Origin: JASGIT01 sp047601665
GTDB lineage: Bacteria > Pseudomonadota > Gammaproteobacteria > Burkholderiales > Burkholderiaceae_C
Assembly (NCBI GenBank): GCA_047601665.1
Contig: JASGIT010000001.1
Location: 868,001 to 932,000 of the forward strand
DNA length: 64,000 nucleotides
Direction: 5' to 3'
Shown here: piece by piece, positions 48,636 through 56,837 of the stretch
Position numbering within the stretch: the stretch's first letter is position 1
Layout of the letters: every line of letters begins with the position of its first letter
Position numbers and translations under genes: made by a program
Notes under the pieces: model-generated
Databases searched by the model: none
What the model was told of the DNA's origin: nothing
What the model saw: the letters and a program-made list of their open reading frames with translations, nothing else

Positions 48636-49496
48636 GTGCCCACCCCCTACACCAACGCCGACCTGCACTGCCACTCCGTGGTCTCGGACGGAACGCTTAC
48701 GCCCGAGGCGCTGGCGGCCCGCGCGCGCGCCAACGGCGTGGACCTGTGGGCGCTGACCGACCACGACGAAATCGGCGGCCAGCACCGCGCCGCCGCCGCC
48801 GCGCGCGAACAGGGCATGGCCTACGTGACCGGGGTGGAAGTCTCCGTCACCTTCGCGGGCACCACCGTGCACATCGTGGGCCTGGGCTTCGACGCCGACG
48901 ACGCCCAGCTCGCCCAGGGCCTGTACGCCACGCGCAACGGGCGCGGCCCGCGCGCACGCGAAATGGCCGCGCAGCTTGCGCAGGCGGGCATCCCCGGCGC
49001 CTACGAAGGCGCGCTGCGCTACGTGGGCAACCCCGAACTGATCTCGCGCACGCACTTCGCGCGCTTCCTGGTCGAAACCGGGGTCTGCCGCGACACGCCC
49101 GAGGTCTTCCGCCGCTTTCTCACCGAAGGCAGGCCCGGCTTCGTGCCGCACCGCTGGGCATCGCTCGCCGACGCGGTGCGCTGGATCCGCGGGGCGGGCG
49201 GCCTGGCCGTCATCGCCCACCCGGCGCGCTACAAATTCACGGCCAACGAGGAATACGCGCTGTTCTCCGAATTCAAGCAGCACGGCGGCCTGGGCGTGGA
49301 GGTGGTCACGGGCAGCCACGCCGAGTCCGAATACCCCATCTACGCCGCGATGGCCCGGGAGTTCGGCCTGGCCGCCTCGCGCGGCAGCGACTTCCACAGC
49401 CCCTCGGAATCGCACATCGACCTGGGCGCCCTGCCGCCGCTGCCCGCTGGCCTGACGCCCGTGTGGGAACTGCTGCAAGACCGCATCCTCCACTGA
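48636..49496 (+). CDS. rnm: PHP-domain phosphoesterase (RNase AM / YciV type)
   Basis: A 286-residue PHP-fold enzyme. Metal ligands are visible in 'ADLHCHSVVSDGTLTPE', 'LWALTDHDEIGG', 'TGVEVS', 'AVIAHPARYKF' and 'SRGSDFHSPSE'. The family member TrpH/RNase AM removes nucleotides 5'-3' from short RNA and hydrolyses 3',5'-nucleoside bisphosphates; adjacency to a yciO-type gene, as in E. coli, supports this assignment. The start is GTG at 48636, since no ATG lies before the conserved N-terminus. The stop overlaps the next start (TGATG). Confidence 0.85.
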   Translation: MPTPYTNADLHCHSVVSDGTLTPEALAARARANGVDLWALTDHDEIGGQHRAAAAAREQGMAYVTGVEVSVTFAGTTVHIVGLGFDADDAQLAQGLYATRNGRGPRAREMAAQLAQAGIPGAYEGALRYVGNPELISRTHFARFLVETGVCRDTPEVFRRFLTEGRPGFVPHRWASLADAVRWIRGAGGLAVIAHPARYKFTANEEYALFSEFKQHGGLGVEVVTGSHAESEYPIYAAMAREFGLAASRGSDFHSPSESHIDLGALPPLPAGLTPVWELLQDRILH

Positions 49497-50131
49497 TGGC
49501 GCAATACTTCGAAGCCCACCCCGACAACCCCCAGCCCCGCCTGCTCAAGCAGGCCGCGGACATCCTGCGCAAGGGCGGCATCCTGGCCGTGCCCACCGAT
49601 TCGAGCTACGCCCTGGTATGCCACCTGGACGACAAGGCCGCCGTGGACAAGCTGCGCCGCATCCGCCAGGTGGACGAGAAGCACCACCTCACCCTGCTGT
49701 GCCGCGACCTGTCGGAACTGGCCAGCTACGCGCGCGTGGACAACCGGCAGTTCCGCCTGCTCAAGCTCGCCACGCCGGGGCCGTACACCTTCATCCTCGA
49801 CGCGACCAAGGAAGTGCCGCGCCGCGTGAGCCACCCGCAGCGCAAGACCATCGGCCTGCGCGTGCCCGACCGCAAAGGTTTACAGCTGCTGCTGGAACTG
49901 CACGGCGCGCCGCTGCTCGCCACCACGCTGATACCGGCGGGCGAGAGCGAACCGCTGAATGACCCGCAGGACATCCGCGAGCGCTACGAGCACCAGCTGG
50001 ACGCGGTGGTGGACGCGGGCGCCTGCCCGCTGGAGCCCACGACGGTGATCGACCTGACGCCCATGTACCTGGGCGGCGACGCGGTGGTGCTGCGCGAGGG
50101 CGCTGGCAGCGTGCAGGCGCTAGGTCTTTGA
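49496..50131 (+). CDS. yciO: YciO/Sua5-family threonylcarbamoyl-AMP synthase-like protein
   Basis: A 211-residue YrdC-fold protein: 'AADILRKGGILAVPTDSSYAL', in part the substrate loop 'PTDSSYAL', then 'KHHLTLLCRDLSELASYARV', 'PGPYTFILDATKEVPRR' and 'KTIGLRVPD'. YciO proteins are related to TsaC/Sua5 in tRNA t6A synthesis, but their exact physiological role is less sure. It is coupled to the RNase AM-like gene and ends 12 bp into the convergent rarA gene. Confidence 0.88.
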   Translation: MAQYFEAHPDNPQPRLLKQAADILRKGGILAVPTDSSYALVCHLDDKAAVDKLRRIRQVDEKHHLTLLCRDLSELASYARVDNRQFRLLKLATPGPYTFILDATKEVPRRVSHPQRKTIGLRVPDRKGLQLLLELHGAPLLATTLIPAGESEPLNDPQDIRERYEHQLDAVVDAGACPLEPTTVIDLTPMYLGGDAVVLREGAGSVQALGL

Positions 50132-51430
50132 GCGCGCCGCGGCATCCAGCGCGCGCAGGTGCGCGAGCTTGTCCGCGATCTTGATCTCCAGCCCGCGCGG
50201 CACGGGCGCGTACCAGCCCGGCTCCTCCATGCCTTCGGGCAGATAGGTTTCGCCCGCCGCATAGGCCTCGGGCTCGTCGTGCGCGTAGCGGTAGGCCTTG
50301 CCGTGGCCCAGTTCCTTCATGAGCTTGGTGGGCGCGTTGCGCAGGTGCACGGGCACTTCGCGCGACTTGTCGCGCTTCACGAAAGCGCGGGCCTGGTTGT
50401 AGGCGTTGTAGCCCGCGTTGCTCTTGGGCGCGATGGCCAGGTAGATCACGGCCTGGCCCAGCGCGAGTTCGCCTTCGGGCGAGCCCAGGCGTTCGTAGGT
50501 GGCGGCGGCGTCGTTGGCCAGCTGCATGGCGCGCGGGTCGGCCAGGCCGATGTCTTCCCAGGCCATGCGCACGATGCGGCGCGCGAGGTAGCGGGCGTCC
50601 GCGCCGCCGTCGAGCATCCGCGTCAACCAGTACAGGGCCGCGTCGGGGTGCGAGCCGCGCACCGATTTGTGCAGGGCCGAGATCTGGTCGTAGAAGTTGT
50701 CGCCGCCCTTGTCGAAGCGGCGCGCGTTGAGCGTGAGCGCGCCCTGCAGGAACGCCGCATCCACCTGCGCCACGCCCGCGGCGCGCGCGGCGGTGTCGGC
50801 CTGCTCGACGAGGTTGAGCAGGCGGCGCGCATCGCCGTCGGCGTAGCCCACCAGGGTCTGGATGGCCGCGTCGTCCAGTTGCAGGTGCGGCAGCGCCTGG
50901 GCCTGGGCGCGCAGCACGAGTTGGGTCAGTTCCTCGTCCGACAGCGCTTGCAGCACGTAGACCTGGGCGCGCGACAGCAGCGCGGAGTTGACTTCGAACG
51001 AGGGGTTTTCCGTGGTCGCGCCCACGAAGGTGACCAGGCCCGACTCGACGAAGGGCAGCAGCCCGTCCTGTTGGCTTTTGTTGAAACGGTGGATTTCATC
51101 GACGAACAGAATCGTCTTCTTCCCCATCGCCAGGTGGTGCTCGGCCTGCTCCATCGCGGCGCGGATTTCCTTCACGCCCGCAAACACGGCGGACAGCGCG
51201 ATGAACTCGTACCCGAACGCCTGCGCCGTGAGCCGCGCCAGCGTGGTCTTGCCCACGCCCGGCGGGCCCCACAGAATCATCGAGTGCGGCTTGCCCGATT
51301 CGAACGCCAGCCGCAGCGGCTTGCCGGGGCCGATCAGGTGCGACTGGCCGATGACGTCGTCCAGGCGCGCGGGCCGCAGCGCTTCGGCCAGCGGCGCGGT
51401 GGGGGTGGGTGTATTGAACAGGTCTGCCAT
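50120..51430 (-). CDS. rarA: replication-associated recombination protein A (RarA/MgsA)
   Basis: A 436-residue AAA+ clamp-loader-like ATPase acting at stalled forks. 'LRPARLDDVIGQSHLIGPG' at the N-terminus, Walker A 'LWGPPGVGKTTLARL', Walker B 'TILFVDEIHRFNKSQQD', sensor 'VGATTENPSFEVNSALLSR', and the C-terminal MgsA domain 'PDAALYWLTRMLDGGADARY'. In E. coli the order is ftsK-lolA-rarA; here a plus-strand block (51467-52800) separates it from lolA-ftsK, on the same strand. Confidence 0.96.
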   Translation of the reverse strand: MADLFNTPTPTAPLAEALRPARLDDVIGQSHLIGPGKPLRLAFESGKPHSMILWGPPGVGKTTLARLTAQAFGYEFIALSAVFAGVKEIRAAMEQAEHHLAMGKKTILFVDEIHRFNKSQQDGLLPFVESGLVTFVGATTENPSFEVNSALLSRAQVYVLQALSDEELTQLVLRAQAQALPHLQLDDAAIQTLVGYADGDARRLLNLVEQADTAARAAGVAQVDAAFLQGALTLNARRFDKGGDNFYDQISALHKSVRGSHPDAALYWLTRMLDGGADARYLARRIVRMAWEDIGLADPRAMQLANDAAATYERLGSPEGELALGQAVIYLAIAPKSNAGYNAYNQARAFVKRDKSREVPVHLRNAPTKLMKELGHGKAYRYAHDEPEAYAAGETYLPEGMEEPGWYAPVPRGLEIKIADKLAHLRALDAAARSKT

Positions 51431-51466
51431 GAGCTTCTACCATTGCCATTTTCCAGGAGATTTCCC

Positions 51467-51814
51467 ATGCAATACCACGGCAGTTGCCACTGCGGACGCA
51501 TCGCCTTCGACGTGGAAGGCGATCTCACCCAGGCCCTGGCCTGCAATTGCTCCATCTGCTCGCGCAAAGGCTCGCTGCTGTGGTTCGTGCCGCGCACGCA
51601 ACTGCACCTGCGCACGCCCGAGGACCGTATAAGCACCTACACCTTCAACAAGCATGTGATCCAGCACCGCTTCTGCCCGGTGTGCGGCATCCACCCGTTT
51701 GGCGAAGGCAAGGGACCGGACGGGCAGCCCATGGCGGCGGTGAACGTGCGCTGCCTGGAAGGGATCGAGATAGACCAGGTGCCCATCACGCACTATGACG
51801 GCCGTTCGGCCTGA
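51467..51814 (+). CDS. GFA/CENP-V family zinc protein
   Basis: A 115-residue protein with the GFA fold cysteines: 'GSCHCGRIAFDVEG', 'CNCSICSRKGSLLWFV' and 'HRFCPVCGIHPF'. GFA-type proteins bind zinc and include glutathione-formaldehyde adduct formers; most small members have no proven reaction. AGGAGA lies 6 nt before the ATG. It starts 36 bp from the divergent rarA start and is followed by DUF488 and glycosylase genes on the same strand. Confidence 0.88.
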   Translation: MQYHGSCHCGRIAFDVEGDLTQALACNCSICSRKGSLLWFVPRTQLHLRTPEDRISTYTFNKHVIQHRFCPVCGIHPFGEGKGPDGQPMAAVNVRCLEGIEIDQVPITHYDGRSA

Positions 51815-51827
51815 AGAAGGCCACGCC

Positions 51828-52214
51828 ATGCCCATCCGCATCGTCCGCCTCGGCAGTCCGCGTGAACCCGACGAGGGCACGCGTATCGGCACCGTGCGCC
51901 GCCCGCCGCGCGGCGTGCCCAAGGAGCAGTTCGCGGCGCAGGACTGGTACGATGTGTGGTACCCCAACCTGGCCCCGAGCGACGCCACCGTGAAGCTGGC
52001 CCACGCGGCCACGACGCCGCAGGACTGGGCCGCCTTCGCGCGCCGCTACCGCGCCGAGATGGCCACGCCTGACAACCGCCACACGCTGGAATTGCTGGCC
52101 CGGCTGTCGCAGCAGTCCAACTTCTCGGTGGGCTGCTATTGCGAGAACGAGGCGCACTGCCACCGTTCGGTGCTGCGCGAACTGCTGGCCGAGGCCGGGG
52201 CGCAACTTCTTTGA
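51828..52214 (+). CDS. DUF488 family protein
   Basis: A 128-residue protein with the DUF488 signatures 'RIVRLGSPREPDEGTRIG', 'QDWYDVWYPNLAPS', 'FARRYRAEM' and the C-terminal 'VGCYCENEAHCHRSVLRELL' (Cys-Tyr-Cys...His-Cys-His). Function unknown; family members often sit near DNA repair or stress genes. It starts 13 bp after the GFA gene and its stop overlaps the next start (TGATG). Confidence 0.85.
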   Translation: MPIRIVRLGSPREPDEGTRIGTVRRPPRGVPKEQFAAQDWYDVWYPNLAPSDATVKLAHAATTPQDWAAFARRYRAEMATPDNRHTLELLARLSQQSNFSVGCYCENEAHCHRSVLRELLAEAGAQLL

Positions 52215-52800
52215 TGCCGATCGGAGACCTGGACGCCCTGCTGGCGCGCGTGCGCGCCTGCACGCTGTGCGCCGCGCACCTGCCGCTGGGTCCGCGCCCC
52301 GTGCTGCAGGCCGGCGCCGGGGCGCGCATCCTCCTGGCCGGCCAAGCGCCGGGTCGCAAGGTACATGCCTCGGGCATTCCCTTCGACGATGCGAGCGGCG
52401 AGCGCCTGCGCACATGGCTCGGGCTGGACCGGCCCGCGTTCTACGACGCCACGCGCGTGGCCATTCTGCCCATGGGCTTGTGCTACCCCGGCACGGGCCG
52501 CAGCGGCGACCTGCCCCCGCGCCCTGAATGCGCGCCAGCGTGGCGCGCACCGTTGCTCGAACGCCTGCCGCACATCCAGCTCACCTTGCTGCTGGGCCGC
52601 TATGCCATCGCCTACCACCTGCCGCAGGCGCGCGACCTGACGCTGGACCAGTACTGTGCGGCTGGCTGCGGCAGCCCACGCCCGTCGTGCCCCTGCCCCA
52701 CCCCAGCCCGCGCAATAGGGCCTGGATGAAGCACCACCCCTGGTTCGAGGCCGAGGTGCTGCCGCTGCTGCGCGAGCGCGTGGCGCAGGCTACTGCTTGA
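52214..52800 (+). pseudogene. uracil-DNA glycosylase family gene, apparently frameshifted
   Basis: The frame from ATG 52214 encodes a clear UDG-family N-terminus: 'CTLCAAHLPLGPRPVLQA', 'LLAGQAPGRKVHASGIPFDD', 'AILPMGLCYPGTGRSGDLPP' and 'LTLLLGRYAIAYHLPQA'. After about 52650 it runs into unrelated Cys/Pro-rich sequence and stops at 52729. The expected C-terminus, 'VVPLPHPSPRNRAWMKHHPW' then 'FEAEVLPLLRERV', is present in the frame one base back and stops at 52800. A single-base loss near 52640-52680 explains this. It is either a broken gene or a sequencing error; the rest is intact, so the break may be recent. Confidence 0.8.
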
Positions 52801-53431
52801 GCACGTCCGCCCCCGCGGGCGGCTTGAATTGGAAGGTGCTGGCGGGCAGCGAGGGCAGGCTCTGCCACTGTGCGAAGCGGATGACCGAGCGCTGGCCGAA
52901 GCCGTCCAGGATGTCGAGCGCCGCGAGCTGCTCGCCCGCGAAGCCCACGCGCACGTTCTGCAGCTGGCTGTCCTTGGCCTTGGGGGTGGCCTGCACCCAT
53001 TGCAGGCCGTCCTGGTCGGGCGCGCTGGCCAGCGTGTAGTCGGCGCGCAGGGCCTGCAAATCAGCCGCCGAGGCCAGCAGCGCGGCGGGCGAGCTGCCCA
53101 GCGCCTGGGCCTGCGGGCGCTGGGTGACCTGGTTCAGGTCCACGTCGTACAGCCACAGCGTCTTGCCGTCGGCCACGATGGTCTGCTCGAACGGCTTTTG
53201 GTAGACGAATTTGAAGCGCCCCGGGCGCTGGAACTCGAAGCTGCCGCTCGACTGCTTGGTGCGCGCGGCGTGGCCTTCCTTGGCGGGCTCGGTCACGGTC
53301 TGGGTGAAGTCGGCGCGGCCCGCCTGCGTGGACTTCAGGAAGGTTTCAAGGCTTTTCAGGCCGTCAGCCCAGGCAGGATGTGCGCCAGCAGCTATCAAAG
53401 CAGTAGCAATCAGCAGGGATTTCAGTCGCAT
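52790..53431 (-). CDS. lolA: outer-membrane lipoprotein carrier protein LolA
   Basis: A 213-residue periplasmic chaperone that carries lipoproteins from LolCDE to the outer membrane. Signal peptide at about residues 1-22 ('LLIATALIAAGAHPAWA'), then 'LETFLKSTQAGRADFTQTV', 'SGSFEFQRPGRFKFVYQKPF' and 'VADGKTLWLYDVDLNQVTQR', all standard for LolA. AAGGACG precedes the ATG. It lies 8 bp after ftsK. Part of the signal peptide is encoded by a palindromic repeat (copy J). lolCD are elsewhere in this window (40544-42464). Confidence 0.95.
   Translation of the reverse strand: MRLKSLLIATALIAAGAHPAWADGLKSLETFLKSTQAGRADFTQTVTEPAKEGHAARTKQSSGSFEFQRPGRFKFVYQKPFEQTIVADGKTLWLYDVDLNQVTQRPQAQALGSSPAALLASAADLQALRADYTLASAPDQDGLQWVQATPKAKDSQLQNVRVGFAGEQLAALDILDGFGQRSVIRFAQWQSLPSLPASTFQFKPPAGADVLKQ
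53351..53402 (-). repeat. palindromic dispersed repeat, copy J (lolA signal peptide)
   Basis: On the gene strand it reads TTTGATAGCTGCTGGCGCAC, ATCCTGCCTGGGCTGACGGC, CTGAAAAGCC. It encodes 'LIAAGAHPAWADGLKS', the end of the LolA signal peptide and the start of the mature protein, in the same frame as the copies in the dsbD-like, SDR and priA genes. The right half is diverged. Confidence 0.65.
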
Positions 53432-53439
53432 CGTCGTCC

Positions 53440-55782
53440 TTACTCGTCACCGCCCCGGTGGGGCACCAGCACATCGCGCTGGCCGCTGGAGGTCAGCGCG
53501 CTGACGAGGCCCGCTTTTTCCATGTCTTCGAGCAGGCGGGCGGAGCGGTTGTAGCCGATGCGCAGCTTGCGCTGCACGTAGGAGATGCTGGCCTTGCGGT
53601 CTTTCAGCACCACCTCCACGGCCTGGTCGTACATGGGGTCTTTCTCGCCCCCGTCGCCGCCGCCGCCGCCTTCGCCGAAGGGGCCGTCGTCGCCCTCGAC
53701 CGTACCGCCGTCGAGCACGCCTTCGATGTAGTCCGGCTCCCCTTGTTGCTTGAGGTAATTGACGACGCGGTGTACTTCGTCGTCCGACACGAACGCGCCG
53801 TGCACGCGCACGGGCAGGCCGGTACCGCTGGCCATGTAGAGCATGTCGCCCATGCCCAGCAGCGCCTCGGCGCCCATCTGGTCAAGCACGGTGCGGCTGT
53901 CGATCTTGCTGCTGACCTGGAAGGCGATGCGGGTGGGGATGTTGGCCTTGATCAGGCCCGTGATCACGTCCACACTGGGGCGCTGCGTGGCCAGGATGAG
54001 GTGGATGCCCGCCGCGCGCGCCTTCTGCGCCAGGCGGGCGATGAGTTCCTCGATCTTCTTGCCCACCACCATCATCAGGTCGGCCAGTTCGTCGATGATG
54101 ATGACGACGTGCGGCAGGCGCTCCAGCGGCTCGGGCTCCTCGGGGTTGAGGCTGAAGGGGTTGCTGATGAACTCGCCGCGCGCCTTGGCGTCGTCTATTT
54201 TTGTGTTGTAGCCCGCGAGGTTGCGCACGCCCAGCTTGCTCATGAGCTTGTAACGCCGCTCCATCTCGCCCACGCACCAGTTCAGGCCGTGCGCGGCTTG
54301 CTTCATGTCGGTGACCACGGGCGCGAGCAGGTGCGGAATGCCCTCGTAGACCGACATTTCGAGCATCTTGGGGTCGATCATGAGCAGGCGCACGTCGCGC
54401 GCCTCGGCCTTGTAGAGCAGGCTCAGGATCATCGCGTTGATGCCCACGGACTTGCCCGAGCCCGTGGTGCCGGCCACCAGCACGTGTGGCATCTTGGCCA
54501 GGTCGGCCACCACGGGGTTGCCCACGATGTCCTTGCCCAGGCCCATGGTCAGCAGGCTCTTGGCGTCGTGGTAGACCTGCGAGCCCAAAATTTCCGACAG
54601 GCGGATGGACTGGCGCTTGGCGTTGGGCAGCTCCAGCGCCATGAAGTTCTTGCCCGGAATGGTCTCGATCACGCGGATGGACACGAGCGACAGCGAGCGC
54701 GCCAGGTCCTTGGCCAGGTTCACCACCTGCGAGCCCTTCACGCCCGTGGCGGGCTCGATCTCGTAGCGCGTGATGACCGGGCCGGGCGCGGCGGCCACCA
54801 CGGTGACCTCCACGCCAAAGTCCTTGAGCTTTTTCTCGATCAGGCGGCTGGTCATCTCCAGCGTTTCGGGCGACACGGTCTCCTGCCGCGCCTGGGCGCC
54901 GTCGAGCAGGTCCACCTGCGGCAGCTTGCTGTCGGGCATCTCGGTGAACAGGGGCTTCTGGCGCTCCTTCACCACGCGCGTGCTCTGGGGCGGCTCCGTC
55001 AGCACCGGCTCGACGATCTGCACGGGCTGCGGGTGGTGTTCCTCGATTTCGTGGCGCTCCTCCTGCACCACCTCGGCACGCTCGCGGGCGGCCTTCTTGC
55101 CCGCGGCCAAGTCCTTGGCGACTTCGCGCTGCGCGATGCTGCTGCGCACCAGCCCATCGAGCCGCGCGCCCAGCCGCTCGGCCACCTGCCCCCACGAGAA
55201 GCGGAACACCAGCGCTGAGCCCAGCACGCCCACGATGATGCCCGCCAGCCCCGAGCCGGTAAAGCCCAGCCACTTCATGGCGAGAGGCCCCACCACAAAG
55301 CCTAGCACCCCGCCCGCATGGCCGGGCAGCAAGGACTCGAACCGGTACAGGCGCGACCATTCCAGCCCCGTGCTCGCCGCCAGCAGCAGCGCCAGACCGA
55401 ACCAGAACACCAGCCGGCGCATGACGGGATGGGCCTCGCCCTCGATCACCTCGCCCCCGCGCATCCAGCGCGCCAGCGACGACAGCCACGCGCACACCGC
55501 CGCCGCGATCGCCCACCAGACGGAAAACCCCAGCGCGAAATAGCTGCTGTCCGCCAGCCACGCGCCCAGGCGCCCGGCCCAGTTGGACACCAGCCGCCCC
55601 TGCGCGCCCGAGGTGGACCAGGCCGCGTCCTGCGCCGAATAGCTCACCATCGCGAGCAGCCAGAACACCAGGGCCACCAGGCCCAGCATCAGGCCCAGTT
55701 CATGCCCGAAACGCGAGACGCCCGAGCGGGGGGCGGATTTGCCGGAAGAAGAGGCGTTCAGGGTATTGAGCGAGTAGGTCAT
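53440..55782 (-). CDS. ftsK: DNA translocase FtsK
   Basis: A 780-residue division protein that pumps DNA at the septum. N-terminal membrane domain with about four helices (residues about 25-180), a moderate linker, the motor ('EIEPATGVKGSQVVNLAKDL' region, Walker A 'VLVAGTTGSGKSVGINAMIL', Walker B 'VVIIIDELADLMMV', 'ATQRPSVDVITGLIKANIP') and a C-terminal winged-helix gamma domain ('RKLRIGYNRSARLLEDMEKA'). The Gly-rich 'GEGGGGGDGGEK' joins motor and gamma. Divergent from trxB; the 95-bp gap holds both promoters, none clear. Confidence 0.97.
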   Translation of the reverse strand: MTYSLNTLNASSSGKSAPRSGVSRFGHELGLMLGLVALVFWLLAMVSYSAQDAAWSTSGAQGRLVSNWAGRLGAWLADSSYFALGFSVWWAIAAAVCAWLSSLARWMRGGEVIEGEAHPVMRRLVFWFGLALLLAASTGLEWSRLYRFESLLPGHAGGVLGFVVGPLAMKWLGFTGSGLAGIIVGVLGSALVFRFSWGQVAERLGARLDGLVRSSIAQREVAKDLAAGKKAARERAEVVQEERHEIEEHHPQPVQIVEPVLTEPPQSTRVVKERQKPLFTEMPDSKLPQVDLLDGAQARQETVSPETLEMTSRLIEKKLKDFGVEVTVVAAAPGPVITRYEIEPATGVKGSQVVNLAKDLARSLSLVSIRVIETIPGKNFMALELPNAKRQSIRLSEILGSQVYHDAKSLLTMGLGKDIVGNPVVADLAKMPHVLVAGTTGSGKSVGINAMILSLLYKAEARDVRLLMIDPKMLEMSVYEGIPHLLAPVVTDMKQAAHGLNWCVGEMERRYKLMSKLGVRNLAGYNTKIDDAKARGEFISNPFSLNPEEPEPLERLPHVVIIIDELADLMMVVGKKIEELIARLAQKARAAGIHLILATQRPSVDVITGLIKANIPTRIAFQVSSKIDSRTVLDQMGAEALLGMGDMLYMASGTGLPVRVHGAFVSDDEVHRVVNYLKQQGEPDYIEGVLDGGTVEGDDGPFGEGGGGGDGGEKDPMYDQAVEVVLKDRKASISYVQRKLRIGYNRSARLLEDMEKAGLVSALTSSGQRDVLVPHRGGDE

Positions 55783-55877
55783 AAGCGAAGCGGGCGTGAG
55801 CTTACCCCATGACCCCGTTTCTTTATGTAGCCTTTAGAAGTAGTTGATACTTGCGGGTTCACCCCGAGATACCCGCC

Positions 55878-56831
55878 ATGACCGCCACCACCCAACACGC
55901 CCAAGTCCTCATCCTCGGCTCCGGCCCCGCCGGCTACACCGCGGCCGTGTACGCCGCGCGCGCCAACCTCAAGCCGCTGCTCATCACCGGCATGGCGCAG
56001 GGCGGGCAGCTGATGACCACCACCGAAGTGGACAACTGGCCCGCCGACGTGCACGGCGTGCAGGGGCCTGACCTGATGCAGCGCTTTCTGGAACACGCCC
56101 AGCGCTTCCAGACCGAGATCGTGTTCGACCACATCAACAAGGTGGACCTGTCCAAGCGCCCGTTCACCCTCACGGGCGACAGCGGCACCTACACCTGCGA
56201 TTCGCTCATCATCGCCACGGGCGCATCGGCCAAGTACCTGGGCCTGCCGTCCGAAGAGGCCTTCATGGGCCGAGGCGTATCGGCCTGCGCCACCTGCGAC
56301 GGCTTCTTCTACCGCGACCAGCCGGTCTGCGTGATCGGCGGCGGCAACACCGCCGTGGAAGAGGCGCTGTACCTGTCCAACATCGCCAGCAAGGTCACCC
56401 TGGTGCACCGCCGCGACAAGTTCCGCGCCGAGGCCATCCTGATCGACAAGCTGCACGAGCAGGTCGCCAAGGGCAAGATCGAGCTCAAGACCCATTTCAC
56501 GCTGGACGAGGTGCTGGGCGACGCCAGCGGCGTGACGGGCATCCGCATCAAGGACACCAACGACGGCCACACCGAAGACATCACGCTGCAAGGCTGCTTC
56601 ATCGCCATCGGCCACCACCCGAACACCGACATCTTCCAGGGCCAGCTGGCGATGGAGAACGGCTACATCGTCACGCAGGGCGGCCTCAAGGGCTTCGCCA
56701 CGCAGACCAGCGTGCCGGGCGTGTTCGCCGCGGGCGACGTGCAGGACCACGTGTACCGCCAGGCCATCACCAGCGCGGGCACGGGCTGCATGGCGGCGCT
56801 GGATGCGCAGCGCTTCCTGGAACAGGATTGA
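55878..56831 (+). CDS. trxB: thioredoxin reductase
   Basis: A 317-residue flavoenzyme (EC 1.8.1.9) passing electrons from NADPH to thioredoxin. FAD motif 'LILGSGPAGYTAAVYAARA', redox centre 'SACATCDGFFY' (Cys-Ala-Thr-Cys), NADPH motif 'VIGGGNTAVEEALYL' and C-terminal 'GVFAAGDVQDHVYRQAITSAG' in part. ATG at 55878 begins the conserved region; the in-frame GTG/ATG-free extension to 55851 is not needed. It could supply the electrons used by the DsbD-like protein at 6096. Confidence 0.97.
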   Translation: MTATTQHAQVLILGSGPAGYTAAVYAARANLKPLLITGMAQGGQLMTTTEVDNWPADVHGVQGPDLMQRFLEHAQRFQTEIVFDHINKVDLSKRPFTLTGDSGTYTCDSLIIATGASAKYLGLPSEEAFMGRGVSACATCDGFFYRDQPVCVIGGGNTAVEEALYLSNIASKVTLVHRRDKFRAEAILIDKLHEQVAKGKIELKTHFTLDEVLGDASGVTGIRIKDTNDGHTEDITLQGCFIAIGHHPNTDIFQGQLAMENGYIVTQGGLKGFATQTSVPGVFAAGDVQDHVYRQAITSAGTGCMAALDAQRFLEQD

Positions 56832-56837
56832 GCCTGC

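Noticed and set aside
48569..50131. Long frame fused to the YciO-type protein from 48569
   Set aside because: The part before 49496 overlaps the PHP-domain gene in another frame; the YciO family starts at 'MAQYFEAHPDN', right after the PHP stop.
55533..55565. AAATAGCTGCT in ftsK as a further repeat copy
   Set aside because: Only the first 11 bases resemble the repeat; the rest encodes the conserved FtsK N-terminal membrane region, so this is likely chance.
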